A stretch of 7,581 nucleotides of DNA from Spirochaetaceae bacterium (GCA_031278575.1 JAITKD010000105.1:1-7581); one strand, 5' to 3'; shown: positions 1 to 6,489, counted from the stretch's first letter. A program made the numbers and translations. Notes: generated by a model from the letters alone, not told the origin.

Positions 1-236
1 AGGGCCTGCCCCCAATACCCGGCGTCCTGATCCCGCCGGGGCAGGAACGCGCAAAACCGGTAGGCCCGGTTCCGTTTAAGCCGCCGGGCTATGGGGTTTG
101 GGGTAAACTGATATTTTTCGATGATCGCCTCAATTCTCGCCTTGGTTACCGCCGCGACCCGTCCCCGGCGGTAAATAACCCGATCCACGGTCCCGATGGA
201 AACCTTTGCCAGCTCCGCAATCTCTTTAACGGTCAT
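1..236 (-). CDS. LacI-family transcriptional regulator, N-terminal part (cut by window edge)
   Basis: This is the first 78 codons of a LacI/GalR-type DNA-binding regulator; the rest lies beyond position 1. The start ATG is at 236-234. Residues 3-24 (VKEIAELAKVSIGTVDRVIY) form the LacI helix-turn-helix. Residues 45-53 (TPNPIARRL) match the end of the DNA-binding domain and the hinge helix, with L53 as the expected minor-groove leucine. From residue 60 (RFCAFLPRRDQDAGYWGQA) the sugar-binding, periplasmic-binding-protein-like domain begins. The IGTVDRV form of the recognition helix resembles LacI members with xylose/ribose-type sensor domains, but the ligand cannot be told from this fragment. 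A weak AGAAG lies 4 nt before the ATG. It points the same way as murB, with a repeat-like element in between. Confidence 0.88.
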   Translation of the reverse strand, partial: MTVKEIAELAKVSIGTVDRVIYRRGRVAAVTKARIEAIIEKYQFTPNPIARRLKRNRAYRFCAFLPRRDQDAGYWGQA

Positions 237-245
237 TTATCTTCT

Positions 246-275
246 ATCTTAGTGTACCTGCCGGTATGCAGTCAA
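246..275 (-). promoter_or_regulatory. Possible promoter of the LacI-type gene
   Basis: On the minus strand TTGACT (275-270) and TAAGAT (251-246) are separated by 18 bp, a fair sigma-70-like match. The -10 box ends only 9 nt before the ATG, so the transcript would be almost leaderless. This weakens the call. Confidence 0.35.
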
Positions 276-340
276 CGTACCTTTGTTTGGAGACAACAGT
301 TTTACCTTTACAAAGATTTTTCCCGGTAATTTGGGCGCAT

Positions 341-360
341 TTCCGGCGCAAGCGCCGGAA
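341..360. repeat. GC-rich hairpin inside the 300-495 element
   Basis: TTCCGGCGC and GCGCCGGAA are perfect inverted repeats around a 2-nt centre, giving an 8-bp stem with a CAAG loop. There is no T-tract on either side, so an intrinsic terminator is unlikely. Confidence 0.7.
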
Positions 361-391
361 ACCGGGCTTTCCGGGGCTCCGCTCCGCTCCG

Positions 392-417
392 GTCCCGGCG
401 CTGCTATGCGCCGGGAC
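392..417. repeat. Second GC-rich hairpin inside the 300-495 element
   Basis: GTCCCGGCGC and GCGCCGGGAC form a perfect 10-bp stem with a 6-nt loop (TGCTAT). It directly follows three CTCCG-like units. No T-tract follows on either strand. Confidence 0.7.
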
Positions 418-596
418 TGCTTCGCACCCCTCCAATCCCTTGCGCGCTTCGTATACGGCGGCTTTTTCGGCAATCATAGACTGGTAAAGGTAAAATTGCT
501 GGTTTGGCGAGAAGCAGGAAAACGGCCGGTGGAGGCGCGTCTCGGTCCGGTTTAATGCCCCGTTCAAACTAACGTAACGCCTGCGTTTATCCTGCA

Positions 597-1559
597 TCAG
601 GCAGCGTCCCAATCCCCCACAAAGAGGATCTCCGGTTCCAGCCGGATTCCCAGGGCGGCGTAAACCGTATCCCGGACGGTTTCAACCAGGCCGCGGATAT
701 CGGCGGCGGAGGCGTTTCCGGTATTGATGATCAGGTTACCGTGGTAGTCCGCCACCGCCGCCCCGCCCCGGCGCAGGCCCCGGAGCCCCAGTTCATCGAT
801 AATCTTCCCCGTAGGTTTTCCGAATTCCCGGCTGTTTTTAAAGACCGACCCCGCCGAAGGGTAACGGTAATGCCCCTTTTGTTCCCGATCCCGGCGGTGT
901 TTTTCCATTTCCGCCCGGATATCTCCTGGAACCCGGGGAACCAGGTGAAACCGGGCGGAAAGGATCAACCCCGGCAGGTCTTGAAACGGGCTTTTTTTAT
1001 AGGAAAAATCCTCCGCCCGGAAGGGAATCTCCCGCGGGGTATAGGCGGCGTCCAAAAATTCGGTCTGTACCAGGATGTCGGACACGGACCGTTCATAACA
1101 CCGGGCGTTCATCCAAACGGCCCCTCCCACAGAACCGGGCATCCCCGCAAGAAACTCAATCCCCCCAAGACCCAGCTCCGCGGCGGCTTCCGCCGCCGTA
1201 TCCACCGGGGTTCCCGAACGGACCGCGAGACAAGCCCCGGTTCCGCCCTCCCCCGGCGGGAGTACCGCCCATCCCGACCATCCCGAAGTATCCAGCACAA
1301 TGCCCCGGATACCCCGGTCGGAAACAACGATGTTGGCCCCGCCCCCCAAAATAAAAACCGGGATCCCCTCAGATCGGGCCTGCCTCAAAAGGGCCGCCGT
1401 ATAGCGGGGAAACGAATCCCCCTGGGGTTTTACCCACAGATCCGCCGCCCCCCCGGCTTTAAAGGTGGTATGGGCGGCCATGGGTTCGTCAAACCGCAGT
1501 TCTCCGGCAAAGCCAATCTCCGTATTGATTTTTTCGATTATTTCCCGTAGGATACTCAT
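597..1559 (-). CDS. murB: UDP-N-acetylenolpyruvoylglucosamine reductase (MurB)
   Basis: MurB is a cytoplasmic flavoenzyme that reduces UDP-GlcNAc-enolpyruvate to UDP-MurNAc with NADPH, the second committed step of peptidoglycan precursor synthesis. The 320-residue protein shows the FAD-binding signature TTFKAGGAADLW (31-42), ILGGGANIVVS (70-80) and MPGSVGGAVWMNA (140-152). FSYKKSPF (185-192) is followed by PSAGSVFKN (234-242), where S238 corresponds to the proton-donating serine. LEPEILFVG (307-315) near the C-terminus carries the conserved glutamate. Length is normal for the family. I chose the ATG at 1559-1557 (MSILREII). An in-frame TTG at 1610 would add 17 residues that run through a palindrome and lack a spaced ribosome site. 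The Shine-Dalgarno sequence is weak. It diverges from cysS. Confidence 0.95.
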   Translation of the reverse strand: MSILREIIEKINTEIGFAGELRFDEPMAAHTTFKAGGAADLWVKPQGDSFPRYTAALLRQARSEGIPVFILGGGANIVVSDRGIRGIVLDTSGWSGWAVLPPGEGGTGACLAVRSGTPVDTAAEAAAELGLGGIEFLAGMPGSVGGAVWMNARCYERSVSDILVQTEFLDAAYTPREIPFRAEDFSYKKSPFQDLPGLILSARFHLVPRVPGDIRAEMEKHRRDREQKGHYRYPSAGSVFKNSREFGKPTGKIIDELGLRGLRRGGAAVADYHGNLIINTGNASAADIRGLVETVRDTVYAALGIRLEPEILFVGDWDAA

Positions 1560-1580
1560 AATTACAACTTTATTGGGGCT

Positions 1581-1605
1581 TTCCCAAAACTTCAGTTTTT
1601 GGGAA
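1581..1605. promoter_or_regulatory. AT-rich palindrome between murB and cysS (possible operator or 5' UTR hairpin)
   Basis: TTCCCAAAA (1581-1589) and TTTTGGGAA (1597-1605) form a perfect 9-bp inverted repeat with a 7-nt spacer. It lies 22 bp upstream of the murB start, in the divergent gap. It could be a regulator binding site or a hairpin in the murB leader. No T-run follows in either direction, so it is not a typical terminator. Confidence 0.5.
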
Positions 1606-1628
1606 AACAACCTTAAATTGAGTGTATC

Positions 1629-1657
1629 AGTTTATTCGAGGGTGGTCTAATACCCAA
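1629..1657 (-). promoter_or_regulatory. Weak candidate promoter for murB
   Basis: On the minus strand TTGGGT (1657-1652) and TAAACT (1634-1629) are 17 bp apart. Both boxes match the consensus only partly. If real, the murB leader would be about 65 nt and would include the 1581-1605 palindrome. Confidence 0.25.
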
Positions 1658-1703
1658 GCATCCGTTTTGCGGGGGACCCTCTGGGGCGGTTCAATTCCCG
1701 CCC
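1638..1703 (+). promoter_or_regulatory. Structured leader candidate upstream of cysS
   Basis: GAGGGT (1638-1643) can pair with ACCCTC (1676-1681), enclosing a small CCG/CGG hairpin around TTTTG. This is followed at once by GGGCGG (1684-1689) pairing perfectly with CCGCCC (1698-1703) around the 8-nt loop TTCAATTC. These stems lie 50-116 nt before the cysS ATG. They may be a folded mRNA leader, but no known riboswitch or T-box core was recognised. Confidence 0.35.
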
Positions 1704-1753
1704 GAAGAACGATACCCCGCCGTTTAGAGCGGATACCCATTCCCGGAGGCTTC

Positions 1754-3211
1754 ATGGCGCTTACCTTATTTAATACCCTTGGGCGGGAATTGCAAGTCTT
1801 TGAATCCCTGTTTCCCGGCCGGGTTGGATTTTATGGTTGCGGCCCCACGGTGTATAACTACGCCCATATCGGAAACCTCAGAGCCTATGCCCTCCACGAC
1901 ATCCTGGTAAAAACCCTCACCCGGCGGGGTTACGAGGTAACCTACGTGATGAATATTACCGATGTGGGGCACCTCTCCGGGGATAACGACAGCGGCCAGG
2001 ACAAAATGGTAAAAAGCGCCGAGGAACGGGGTAAGGAGGTTCTGGAAATCGCCGATTTTTATACCCGGGCGTTTTTTAATGATACGGAACGCCTCAACAT
2101 TCAGCGCCCCACGGTGGTCTGTAAAGCCACGGATCACATTGAAGATATGATAAACCTGATAAAAAAAATCGAAGCCCGGGGATTCACCTATTTTACCGGG
2201 GGAAACCTCTATTTTGATATAAGCCGTTTCCCCTCCTACGGGGATTTAGCCTTGCTGAGGATGGAGGAACTTCGGGCCGGCGTCCGAACCGGCCTTGACG
2301 CAAACAAGCGGAACCCCCAGGATTTTGTCCTCTGGTTTACCAAAAGTAAATTTGAAAACCAAGCCCTGGTTTGGGACAGTCCCTGGGGGCGGGGTTATCC
2401 GGGGTGGCATATTGAATGTTCCGCTATGAGTATGAAATACTTAGGCGATCAGTTTGATATCCACGCCGGGGGGATCGATCACATTCCCATCCACCATACC
2501 AATGAAATAGCCCAAAGCGAAGCGGCCACCGGTAAACATCCCTGGGTACGGTATTGGCTCCACAACGAATTCCTCGTTATGGATAAGGGCAAAATGTCCA
2601 AATCCTCGGAGGGGGGGGGCCTCACCCTTCAATCTTTGGTTGATTCCGGGTATGATCCCCTGGATTATCGGTACTTTCTCCTGAGCGGTCATTACCGAAG
2701 CCAGCTGCAGTTTTCTTTTGAAGCCCTCGACGGCGCCCGGAACGCCCGGAGGTCCCTCCTCGACCGGGTACGGGCCCTGGCGGACAAAACCGGGATTGTC
2801 CCGGTTTTGGAGGAGAAAACGGACGGGGAGGAAGCGGGGGGATACGGTAAGGCCGATGCCTATCTGGAAGCCTTTGATGCGGCCCTGGATGAGGATCTCT
2901 CCACCCCCAAGGCGCTGGCCGGTTTATGGACCCTCCTCAGGGACGGGGAAATTCCCCCCAAAGCGGTTTTGACGGGGGCCCTGGTCATGGACCGGGTTCT
3001 GGGCCTCGGTCTGGCAAAGGAAGCCGCGGGGGTGTGGAACCGGGGGGAAGACTTGGATTTCAACCGGGAAATTGAGGGCCTCGTAGGAGAACGATGGGAG
3101 GCGAAAAAAAACAAGGACTTCGTTAAGGCCGATGAAATTCGGGATGCCTTAAAAAAACGGGGTATACTATTGGAAGACGGACCTGCCGGAACCCTTTGGC
3201 GCCGCGGATAA
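1754..3211 (+). CDS. cysS: Cysteinyl-tRNA synthetase
   Basis: This class I aminoacyl-tRNA synthetase charges tRNA-Cys with cysteine in the cytoplasm. The 485-residue length is typical. Visible landmarks are the HIGH-type motif HIGN (38-41) in CGPTVYNYAHIGNLR, and the KMSKS loop (280-284). Four likely zinc ligands, C29, C222 (in GWHIECSAM), H247 and E251 (in HHTNEIAQSEA), have the same relative spacing as the E. coli zinc site. The C-terminal part ends with the helical anticodon-binding region (KADEIRDALKKRGI). The ATG at 1754 is preceded by GGAGG at 1745-1749 with 4-nt spacing. The frame stays open back to a GTG at 1622, but those 44 extra codons have no CysRS homology that I recognise. A run of nine G (2611-2619) sits just after KMSKS. 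A sigma-factor gene begins 34 nt after the stop. Confidence 0.97.
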   Translation: MALTLFNTLGRELQVFESLFPGRVGFYGCGPTVYNYAHIGNLRAYALHDILVKTLTRRGYEVTYVMNITDVGHLSGDNDSGQDKMVKSAEERGKEVLEIADFYTRAFFNDTERLNIQRPTVVCKATDHIEDMINLIKKIEARGFTYFTGGNLYFDISRFPSYGDLALLRMEELRAGVRTGLDANKRNPQDFVLWFTKSKFENQALVWDSPWGRGYPGWHIECSAMSMKYLGDQFDIHAGGIDHIPIHHTNEIAQSEAATGKHPWVRYWLHNEFLVMDKGKMSKSSEGGGLTLQSLVDSGYDPLDYRYFLLSGHYRSQLQFSFEALDGARNARRSLLDRVRALADKTGIVPVLEEKTDGEEAGGYGKADAYLEAFDAALDEDLSTPKALAGLWTLLRDGEIPPKAVLTGALVMDRVLGLGLAKEAAGVWNRGEDLDFNREIEGLVGERWEAKKNKDFVKADEIRDALKKRGILLEDGPAGTLWRRG

Positions 3212-3238
3212 ACAGCCGTAACGCTGTAACGATTGAGG
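3212..3238 (+). promoter_or_regulatory. Short cysS-sigma spacer: small hairpin, GTAACG repeats and the ribosome site for a TTG start
   Basis: ACAGC (3212-3216) and GCTGT (3223-3227) form a 5-bp hairpin. GTAACG occurs twice (3218-3223 and 3226-3231). GAGG at 3235-3238 lies 7 nt before TTG at 3246 and supports that start. There is no T-tract, so read-through from cysS is likely. The repeats are too close together to be the -35 and -10 boxes of one promoter. Confidence 0.4.
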
Positions 3239-3245
3239 TAAAAAC

Positions 3246-3770
3246 TTGTTTCAGGATATAGGTGGTAAGGTATCAACAGCGGAATTTCGTAAGATCTATG
3301 AATCTACGTTCATGGTATTGTTCCGGGTAGCTTACCGTATCGTAGCCGATGAAGAAGCGGCGGAAGATCTGTGCCAGGAGGCTTTTTTTCGGTTGTATGA
3401 AAAAAACATGGTTTTTCCCAGCCCGGACGAGGCAAAATATTGGCTCATCCGGGTAGTAAAAAACGCGGCCTTAAATTACGCGAAGCGGAAAGACCGGGAA
3501 CGGAGGGCGTATCAACGGGCCTTTCGGGAACCCGCCCAAACCCAGGAGACCGGGGAAGGGCTTTTACTCCGGCAGGAAACACAAAATGAGATTCAGGACG
3601 CCTTGAAAAAACTTCCTGAAAATCTGCGGATAGTATTAATATTAAAAGAATATGGTGAATTGAATTATAAAGAAATTGGACGGACTCTGGGTATAAGCGA
3701 AGGGAATGTTAAGGTCCGGATATTCAGAGCCCGGGAACGTTTAGCCGGAATCTTAACAAAGGATGGTTAA
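3246..3770 (+). CDS. ECF-type RNA polymerase sigma factor
   Basis: This 174-residue protein is an extracytoplasmic-function sigma factor, which directs RNA polymerase to a small regulon, usually in response to an envelope signal. Region 2 spans about 12-83, with the core-binding part DEEAAEDLCQEAFFRLYE (35-52) and the -10-recognition part YWLIRVVKNAALNYAKRK (65-82). Region 4 spans about 116-168, with LPENLRIVLILKEYGELN followed by the helix-turn-helix YKEIGRTLGISEGNVKVRIF. Regions 1 and 3 are absent, as in the family. The start is TTG at 3246, supported by GAGG 7 nt upstream. The first in-frame ATG would remove part of region 2. The next gene encodes its probable anti-sigma factor, whose ribosome site lies inside the last codons here. 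The position after cysS resembles the T. pallidum sigma-24 gene TP0092 (recalled, not searched). Confidence 0.92.
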   Translation: MFQDIGGKVSTAEFRKIYESTFMVLFRVAYRIVADEEAAEDLCQEAFFRLYEKNMVFPSPDEAKYWLIRVVKNAALNYAKRKDRERRAYQRAFREPAQTQETGEGLLLRQETQNEIQDALKKLPENLRIVLILKEYGELNYKEIGRTLGISEGNVKVRIFRARERLAGILTKDG

Positions 3771-3771
3771 T

Positions 3772-4347
3772 ATGTGTCCAAATCGTCAAATTCTTTCCGT
3801 GTATTACGACGAGGAACTTCCCTCTCCCTGGAAAGAAAAAATGGAAGCCCATCTTGCCGTATGCCCGGAATGCAGGAATTTATTGGAACGGTACCGGTCT
3901 TTTTCTTTTTCAGCCCCCGGCGGAGAGGAATCCGCCTTTAATTCCCGTATGGAAGCGGCAAAAAACAGGATTTGGCAAAATTTAGCCCCCCTGGCGGAAA
4001 AAGAGATCCGGGTAAGACCCGGGGACAAGTTCTGGCAGCGTTCGGTTTCAATTCCCCTGCCCCTGGCGGCCGCCATGACGGCGCTGGTGGTGATGGCCTT
4101 TACCCTGGTTTTTATAAACCGTCCCGCCCCGATGATGGTCCCCCAGGATATAATCGCCGCCAACGGGATAGGCTTGGACCTCCAAGGGATAACCCCGGCG
4201 TCGGATATCGGGGGGGTATTGCAATATTTAAGCAATGAGGATGATGTTGTGATCCTCCGGCTTCCCGAAAGCAAACGGTTTATGCGTTATGGGGAACCCC
4301 TGTATATCAAGGGGGAGGATTATTCAAGGAGTACCCGGTCCCCATGA
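3772..4347 (+). CDS. Probable zinc-finger (ZAS-type) membrane anti-sigma factor
   Basis: This 191-residue protein begins with a zf-HC2-like anti-sigma domain. CPNRQILSVYYDEELP (2-17) is followed by HLAVCPEC (27-34), giving the H-x3-C-x2-C motif (H27, C31, C34), with C2 as a possible fourth ligand. Such domains bind the cognate sigma factor in the cytoplasm. A single membrane segment lies at about 94-116 (IPLPLAAAMTALVVMAFTLV). The C-terminal 70 or so residues should be outside the inner membrane and could sense a signal; I recognise no domain there. I chose ATG 3772 because AAAGGA (3758-3763) is 8 nt upstream. The alternative ATG at 3763 sits inside that ribosome site. The gene starts 1 nt after the sigma-factor stop and overlaps the next gene by 4 nt. 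The anti-sigma role rests on domain plus position. Confidence 0.85.
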   Translation: MCPNRQILSVYYDEELPSPWKEKMEAHLAVCPECRNLLERYRSFSFSAPGGEESAFNSRMEAAKNRIWQNLAPLAEKEIRVRPGDKFWQRSVSIPLPLAAAMTALVVMAFTLVFINRPAPMMVPQDIIAANGIGLDLQGITPASDIGGVLQYLSNEDDVVILRLPESKRFMRYGEPLYIKGEDYSRSTRSP

Positions 4348-4853
4348 CTTGTAAATCTTTGGCGTTATTTGGAAGTATCTTCTTGATAAGTACCAATACG
4401 TTACTATTTCCCCAGGCTTCTGCCCTTGAAGAAATGTTGCCCGGTTTAAGGGAACGGGCGGTTATACTAGATATCGTTGCCCGGGTAATAGAAGAAAATC
4501 AGCAGGAAGTGTGGAATGCGTCAAATTCAAAGGTAACCATCCCCGGAAAACCGGTTGGTTTACGGCTTGTAGGAGAAAATATCGTGGTGGCGGTACAATT
4601 TACCCCCTATTTCAGAAATGACGGAAACAACGTACTGGTAGCTCAGGGACAGATCTGGATTAATATACCCAATGAGGGAATCCGGTATCAAACCACCATG
4701 CAGACCATACCTATTAAATTCGGGGAACAGATTTATTTTTTCCCCCTCGGCTCGGTAAATTCCCCTAAGGAAGCCCATATTGAGATACGGTTAGTGCTAC
4801 ATCCCTATGTAATGGATCCAAACAACAACCCGGATCGTGATGGCAACGAATAA
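4344..4853 (+). CDS. Small secreted protein of unknown function in the sigma-factor operon
   Basis: The 169-residue product starts with a Sec-type signal peptide: a lysine at residue 4, hydrophobic SLALFGSIFLISTNTLLF (5-22), and a likely cleavage after PQASA (about residue 27). The mature part of about 140 residues is rich in alternating hydrophobic and polar stretches (VGLRLVGENIVVAVQFTPYF at 71-90, then GQIWINIPNEG), suggesting a beta-rich fold. There is no cysteine in the mature part and no lipobox. I recognise no family. ATG 4344 overlaps the anti-sigma stop as ATGA. AAGGAG (4326-4331) lies 12 nt upstream, rather far, so translational coupling is likely. Its 3' end overlaps the next gene. 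The operon position suggests an exported partner of the anti-sigma factor or of the following lipoprotein; that is inference only. Confidence 0.8.
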   Translation: MTCKSLALFGSIFLISTNTLLFPQASALEEMLPGLRERAVILDIVARVIEENQQEVWNASNSKVTIPGKPVGLRLVGENIVVAVQFTPYFRNDGNNVLVAQGQIWINIPNEGIRYQTTMQTIPIKFGEQIYFFPLGSVNSPKEAHIEIRLVLHPYVMDPNNNPDRDGNE

Positions 4854-6474
4854 CTATCAATCTAAAACAGCCCGTCTCCCTATAATTTTTCTGTTTTTAT
4901 ATGCCCTCGGGGGGGTTACCGCCTGCGGGGATCCCCCTCCTATCATTCTTTCCATAAGCCCCAGAATCGGGACCCCTGGAGAGCGCCTCACCATTTTTGG
5001 CAAAAATTTTGGGGAAGTCCAGGATAAATCCTATGTTACCGTTGCTCAAATTTTTCCCACCATGTCTTCGTATATCGAATGGACGGATACAAAAATTACC
5101 CTGCGGCTTCCGGAATTTGGGGAATCCGCCATGGTGTATATCCAACGGGGGGATAAAAAAAGCAATCCCGCCCTGATATCCAACCGGGACAGCCTGCCGC
5201 AGCCGGTTCCCGGATCCAAGGGGGATAAAAGCCCCCGGATACTGTCGGTTGAACCGGAATCCGCGGTTATTGGTTCCTTAATTATCATCCAGGGAAGCAA
5301 CTTTGGTTCCAGCCGGGATACCAGCGGGGTGTTTTTTACCCGGGAAAGGAGCCCGGACCTCCTCAATAAAATCCCCGAATGGATAGATGTTTTTGATACC
5401 GAATTCGGATATGAACTGTGGAGCGATCGGGAAATTCAAGTCAGGATCCCCGACGGGGCGGCCAGCGGGAACCTTGAGGTGCGGACCCCCTGGGGAAATT
5501 CCAAGCCGGTTTTTTTTGAAATAGTCGATAAGCCCGGGGCCAAGATCTTTGGGGATAAACAAACCTATACTATTTTATATACCGTGGATATTCAGACTAA
5601 AGAAGCGCCGGCTTCCAATTCCCTCTACCTCTGGTTTCCCCGTCCGGTTTTTTCATCTTCCCAGACATCGGTTGAGCTCCTGTCCTGGACCAGGGCGCCT
5701 TTTATGGAAAATTACCGGGGAACCACCCTGTTTAAATTCAACGAACTTCCCCCCGATACCGCCATGGAAATCACCCTCTCCTTTCGGTTGGAGGTATACG
5801 CCGTTACTACCAACATCAGGGAATCGTTGATCAAACAAGGCGGTACCTTCCCCGTGGAAACGGTTTATACCCTTCCCGGTCCTTTGATTCCTTCGGATCA
5901 TGCCCTGATTAAAGCCCATACCAATACCGTTGTCGGACGGGAGAGGAATCCTTACTTGAAGGCCCGGAAAATATACGATTGGCTGATTACTCAGGGGGGA
6001 ATTCAGCGGGAACCCGTAACCGGGGGCGTCCTGGAAGCCCTGGACCAAAAACAGACCGATCCTTACGGGGCGGCCCTGTTCTTCTGCGCTATGGCCAGGG
6101 CCGGAGGTATCCCCGCGATTCCCGTGTCGGGGGTCTTGGTAGACCAGTCCCAGCGGACGATCCGTCATTACTGGGCGGAGTTTTGGATTGACGGATTTGG
6201 CTGGATACCCCTGGATCCGGCCCTGGGCGCAGGGGCCGCCCCGGTCAATTTTCCCCTTCGGGAAGATCGGGCGGTTTATTATTTCGGTAATATGGATAAC
6301 CGGCATATTACCTTTTCCCGGGGAGAACAGGTTTTATCCCAAATGGAAATACGGGGGAAAACCGTGGTCAGGGAACGGGATTTTGCGCTGCAAAATATCT
6401 GGGAAGAATCCTCCGGCGGCCTTGACTATGATTCCCAATGGGGTGATGTTATAATAACCAGGGTTGAAAATTAG
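4840..6474 (+). CDS. Lipoprotein with two IPT/TIG domains and a transglutaminase-like domain
   Basis: This 544-residue protein has a lipoprotein signal: hydrophobic IIFLFLYALGG (15-25) and lipobox VTAC, with C29 as the lipidated cysteine. Two IPT/TIG immunoglobulin-like domains follow, starting at PPIILSISPRIGTPGERLTI (about 33-110) and SPRILSVEPESAVIGSLIII (about 131-228). A beta-rich linker (about 235-330, with LYLWFPRPV) resembles the segment often found before bacterial transglutaminase cores. The transglutaminase-like core (about 365-465) has C416 in GAALFFCAMARAGGIPA, H443 in RHYWAEFWIDGFGW and D459 in IPLDP, a complete Cys-His-Asp triad. It may cleave or cross-link proteins or peptides at the cell surface; the substrate is unknown. 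ATG 4840 is preferred over GTG 4837. It overlaps the upstream gene by 14 nt, and the ribosome site is weak, suggesting coupled translation. Confidence 0.88.
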   Translation: MATNNYQSKTARLPIIFLFLYALGGVTACGDPPPIILSISPRIGTPGERLTIFGKNFGEVQDKSYVTVAQIFPTMSSYIEWTDTKITLRLPEFGESAMVYIQRGDKKSNPALISNRDSLPQPVPGSKGDKSPRILSVEPESAVIGSLIIIQGSNFGSSRDTSGVFFTRERSPDLLNKIPEWIDVFDTEFGYELWSDREIQVRIPDGAASGNLEVRTPWGNSKPVFFEIVDKPGAKIFGDKQTYTILYTVDIQTKEAPASNSLYLWFPRPVFSSSQTSVELLSWTRAPFMENYRGTTLFKFNELPPDTAMEITLSFRLEVYAVTTNIRESLIKQGGTFPVETVYTLPGPLIPSDHALIKAHTNTVVGRERNPYLKARKIYDWLITQGGIQREPVTGGVLEALDQKQTDPYGAALFFCAMARAGGIPAIPVSGVLVDQSQRTIRHYWAEFWIDGFGWIPLDPALGAGAAPVNFPLREDRAVYYFGNMDNRHITFSRGEQVLSQMEIRGKTVVRERDFALQNIWEESSGGLDYDSQWGDVIITRVEN

Positions 6475-6489
6475 CGGCCAGCCGCCGGT

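Larger units (their letters stand above)
300..495. repeat. MITE-like element bounded by 12-bp perfect inverted repeats
   Basis: TTTTACCTTTAC at 300-311 is repeated exactly as its reverse complement at 484-495, enclosing 196 bp. The inside is GC-rich and holds two strong hairpins (341-360 and 392-417) plus a CTCCG tandem (about 377-390), unlike the flanking DNA. Open frames in the element are short and overlap one another on both strands, with no family I recognise, so I treat the 360-bp gap between murB and the LacI-type gene as non-coding. No target-site duplication is obvious next to the repeats. It may be a non-autonomous mobile element or an interspersed palindromic repeat. Confidence 0.5.

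Noticed and set aside
244..612. Overlapping short open frames on both strands across the 300-495 element
   Set aside because: They overlap each other in several frames, lack convincing ribosome sites and follow the hairpin repeats; probably non-coding.
741..1550. 269-codon open frame on the plus strand opposite murB
   Set aside because: It lies fully antisense to a well-supported murB, is rich in Pro, Arg and Gly, and shows no domain; a GC-driven shadow frame.
1638..1650. T-box element suggested by AGGGTGGT
   Set aside because: The conserved ACCGCG that should follow is absent and no specifier stem was seen upstream.
1636..1710. A tRNA gene upstream of cysS, suggested by GGTTCAATTCC
   Set aside because: The T-arm would need an 8-nt loop, the acceptor pairing has at least two mismatches, the D-arm lacks A14, and no proper anticodon loop forms.
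1622..1753. 44-codon N-terminal extension of cysS from GTG 1622
   Set aside because: No CysRS similarity, no ribosome site, while ATG 1754 has GGAGG at good spacing and starts where CysRS normally starts.
3763..3771. Earlier ATG at 3763 as the anti-sigma start
   Set aside because: It falls within the AAAGGA ribosome site; ATG 3772 has 8-nt spacing and begins directly with the zinc-binding domain.
5653..6306. 217-codon open frame on the minus strand opposite the lipoprotein gene
   Set aside because: It is antisense to the transglutaminase region, whose catalytic motifs are clear on the plus strand; no recognisable features of its own.
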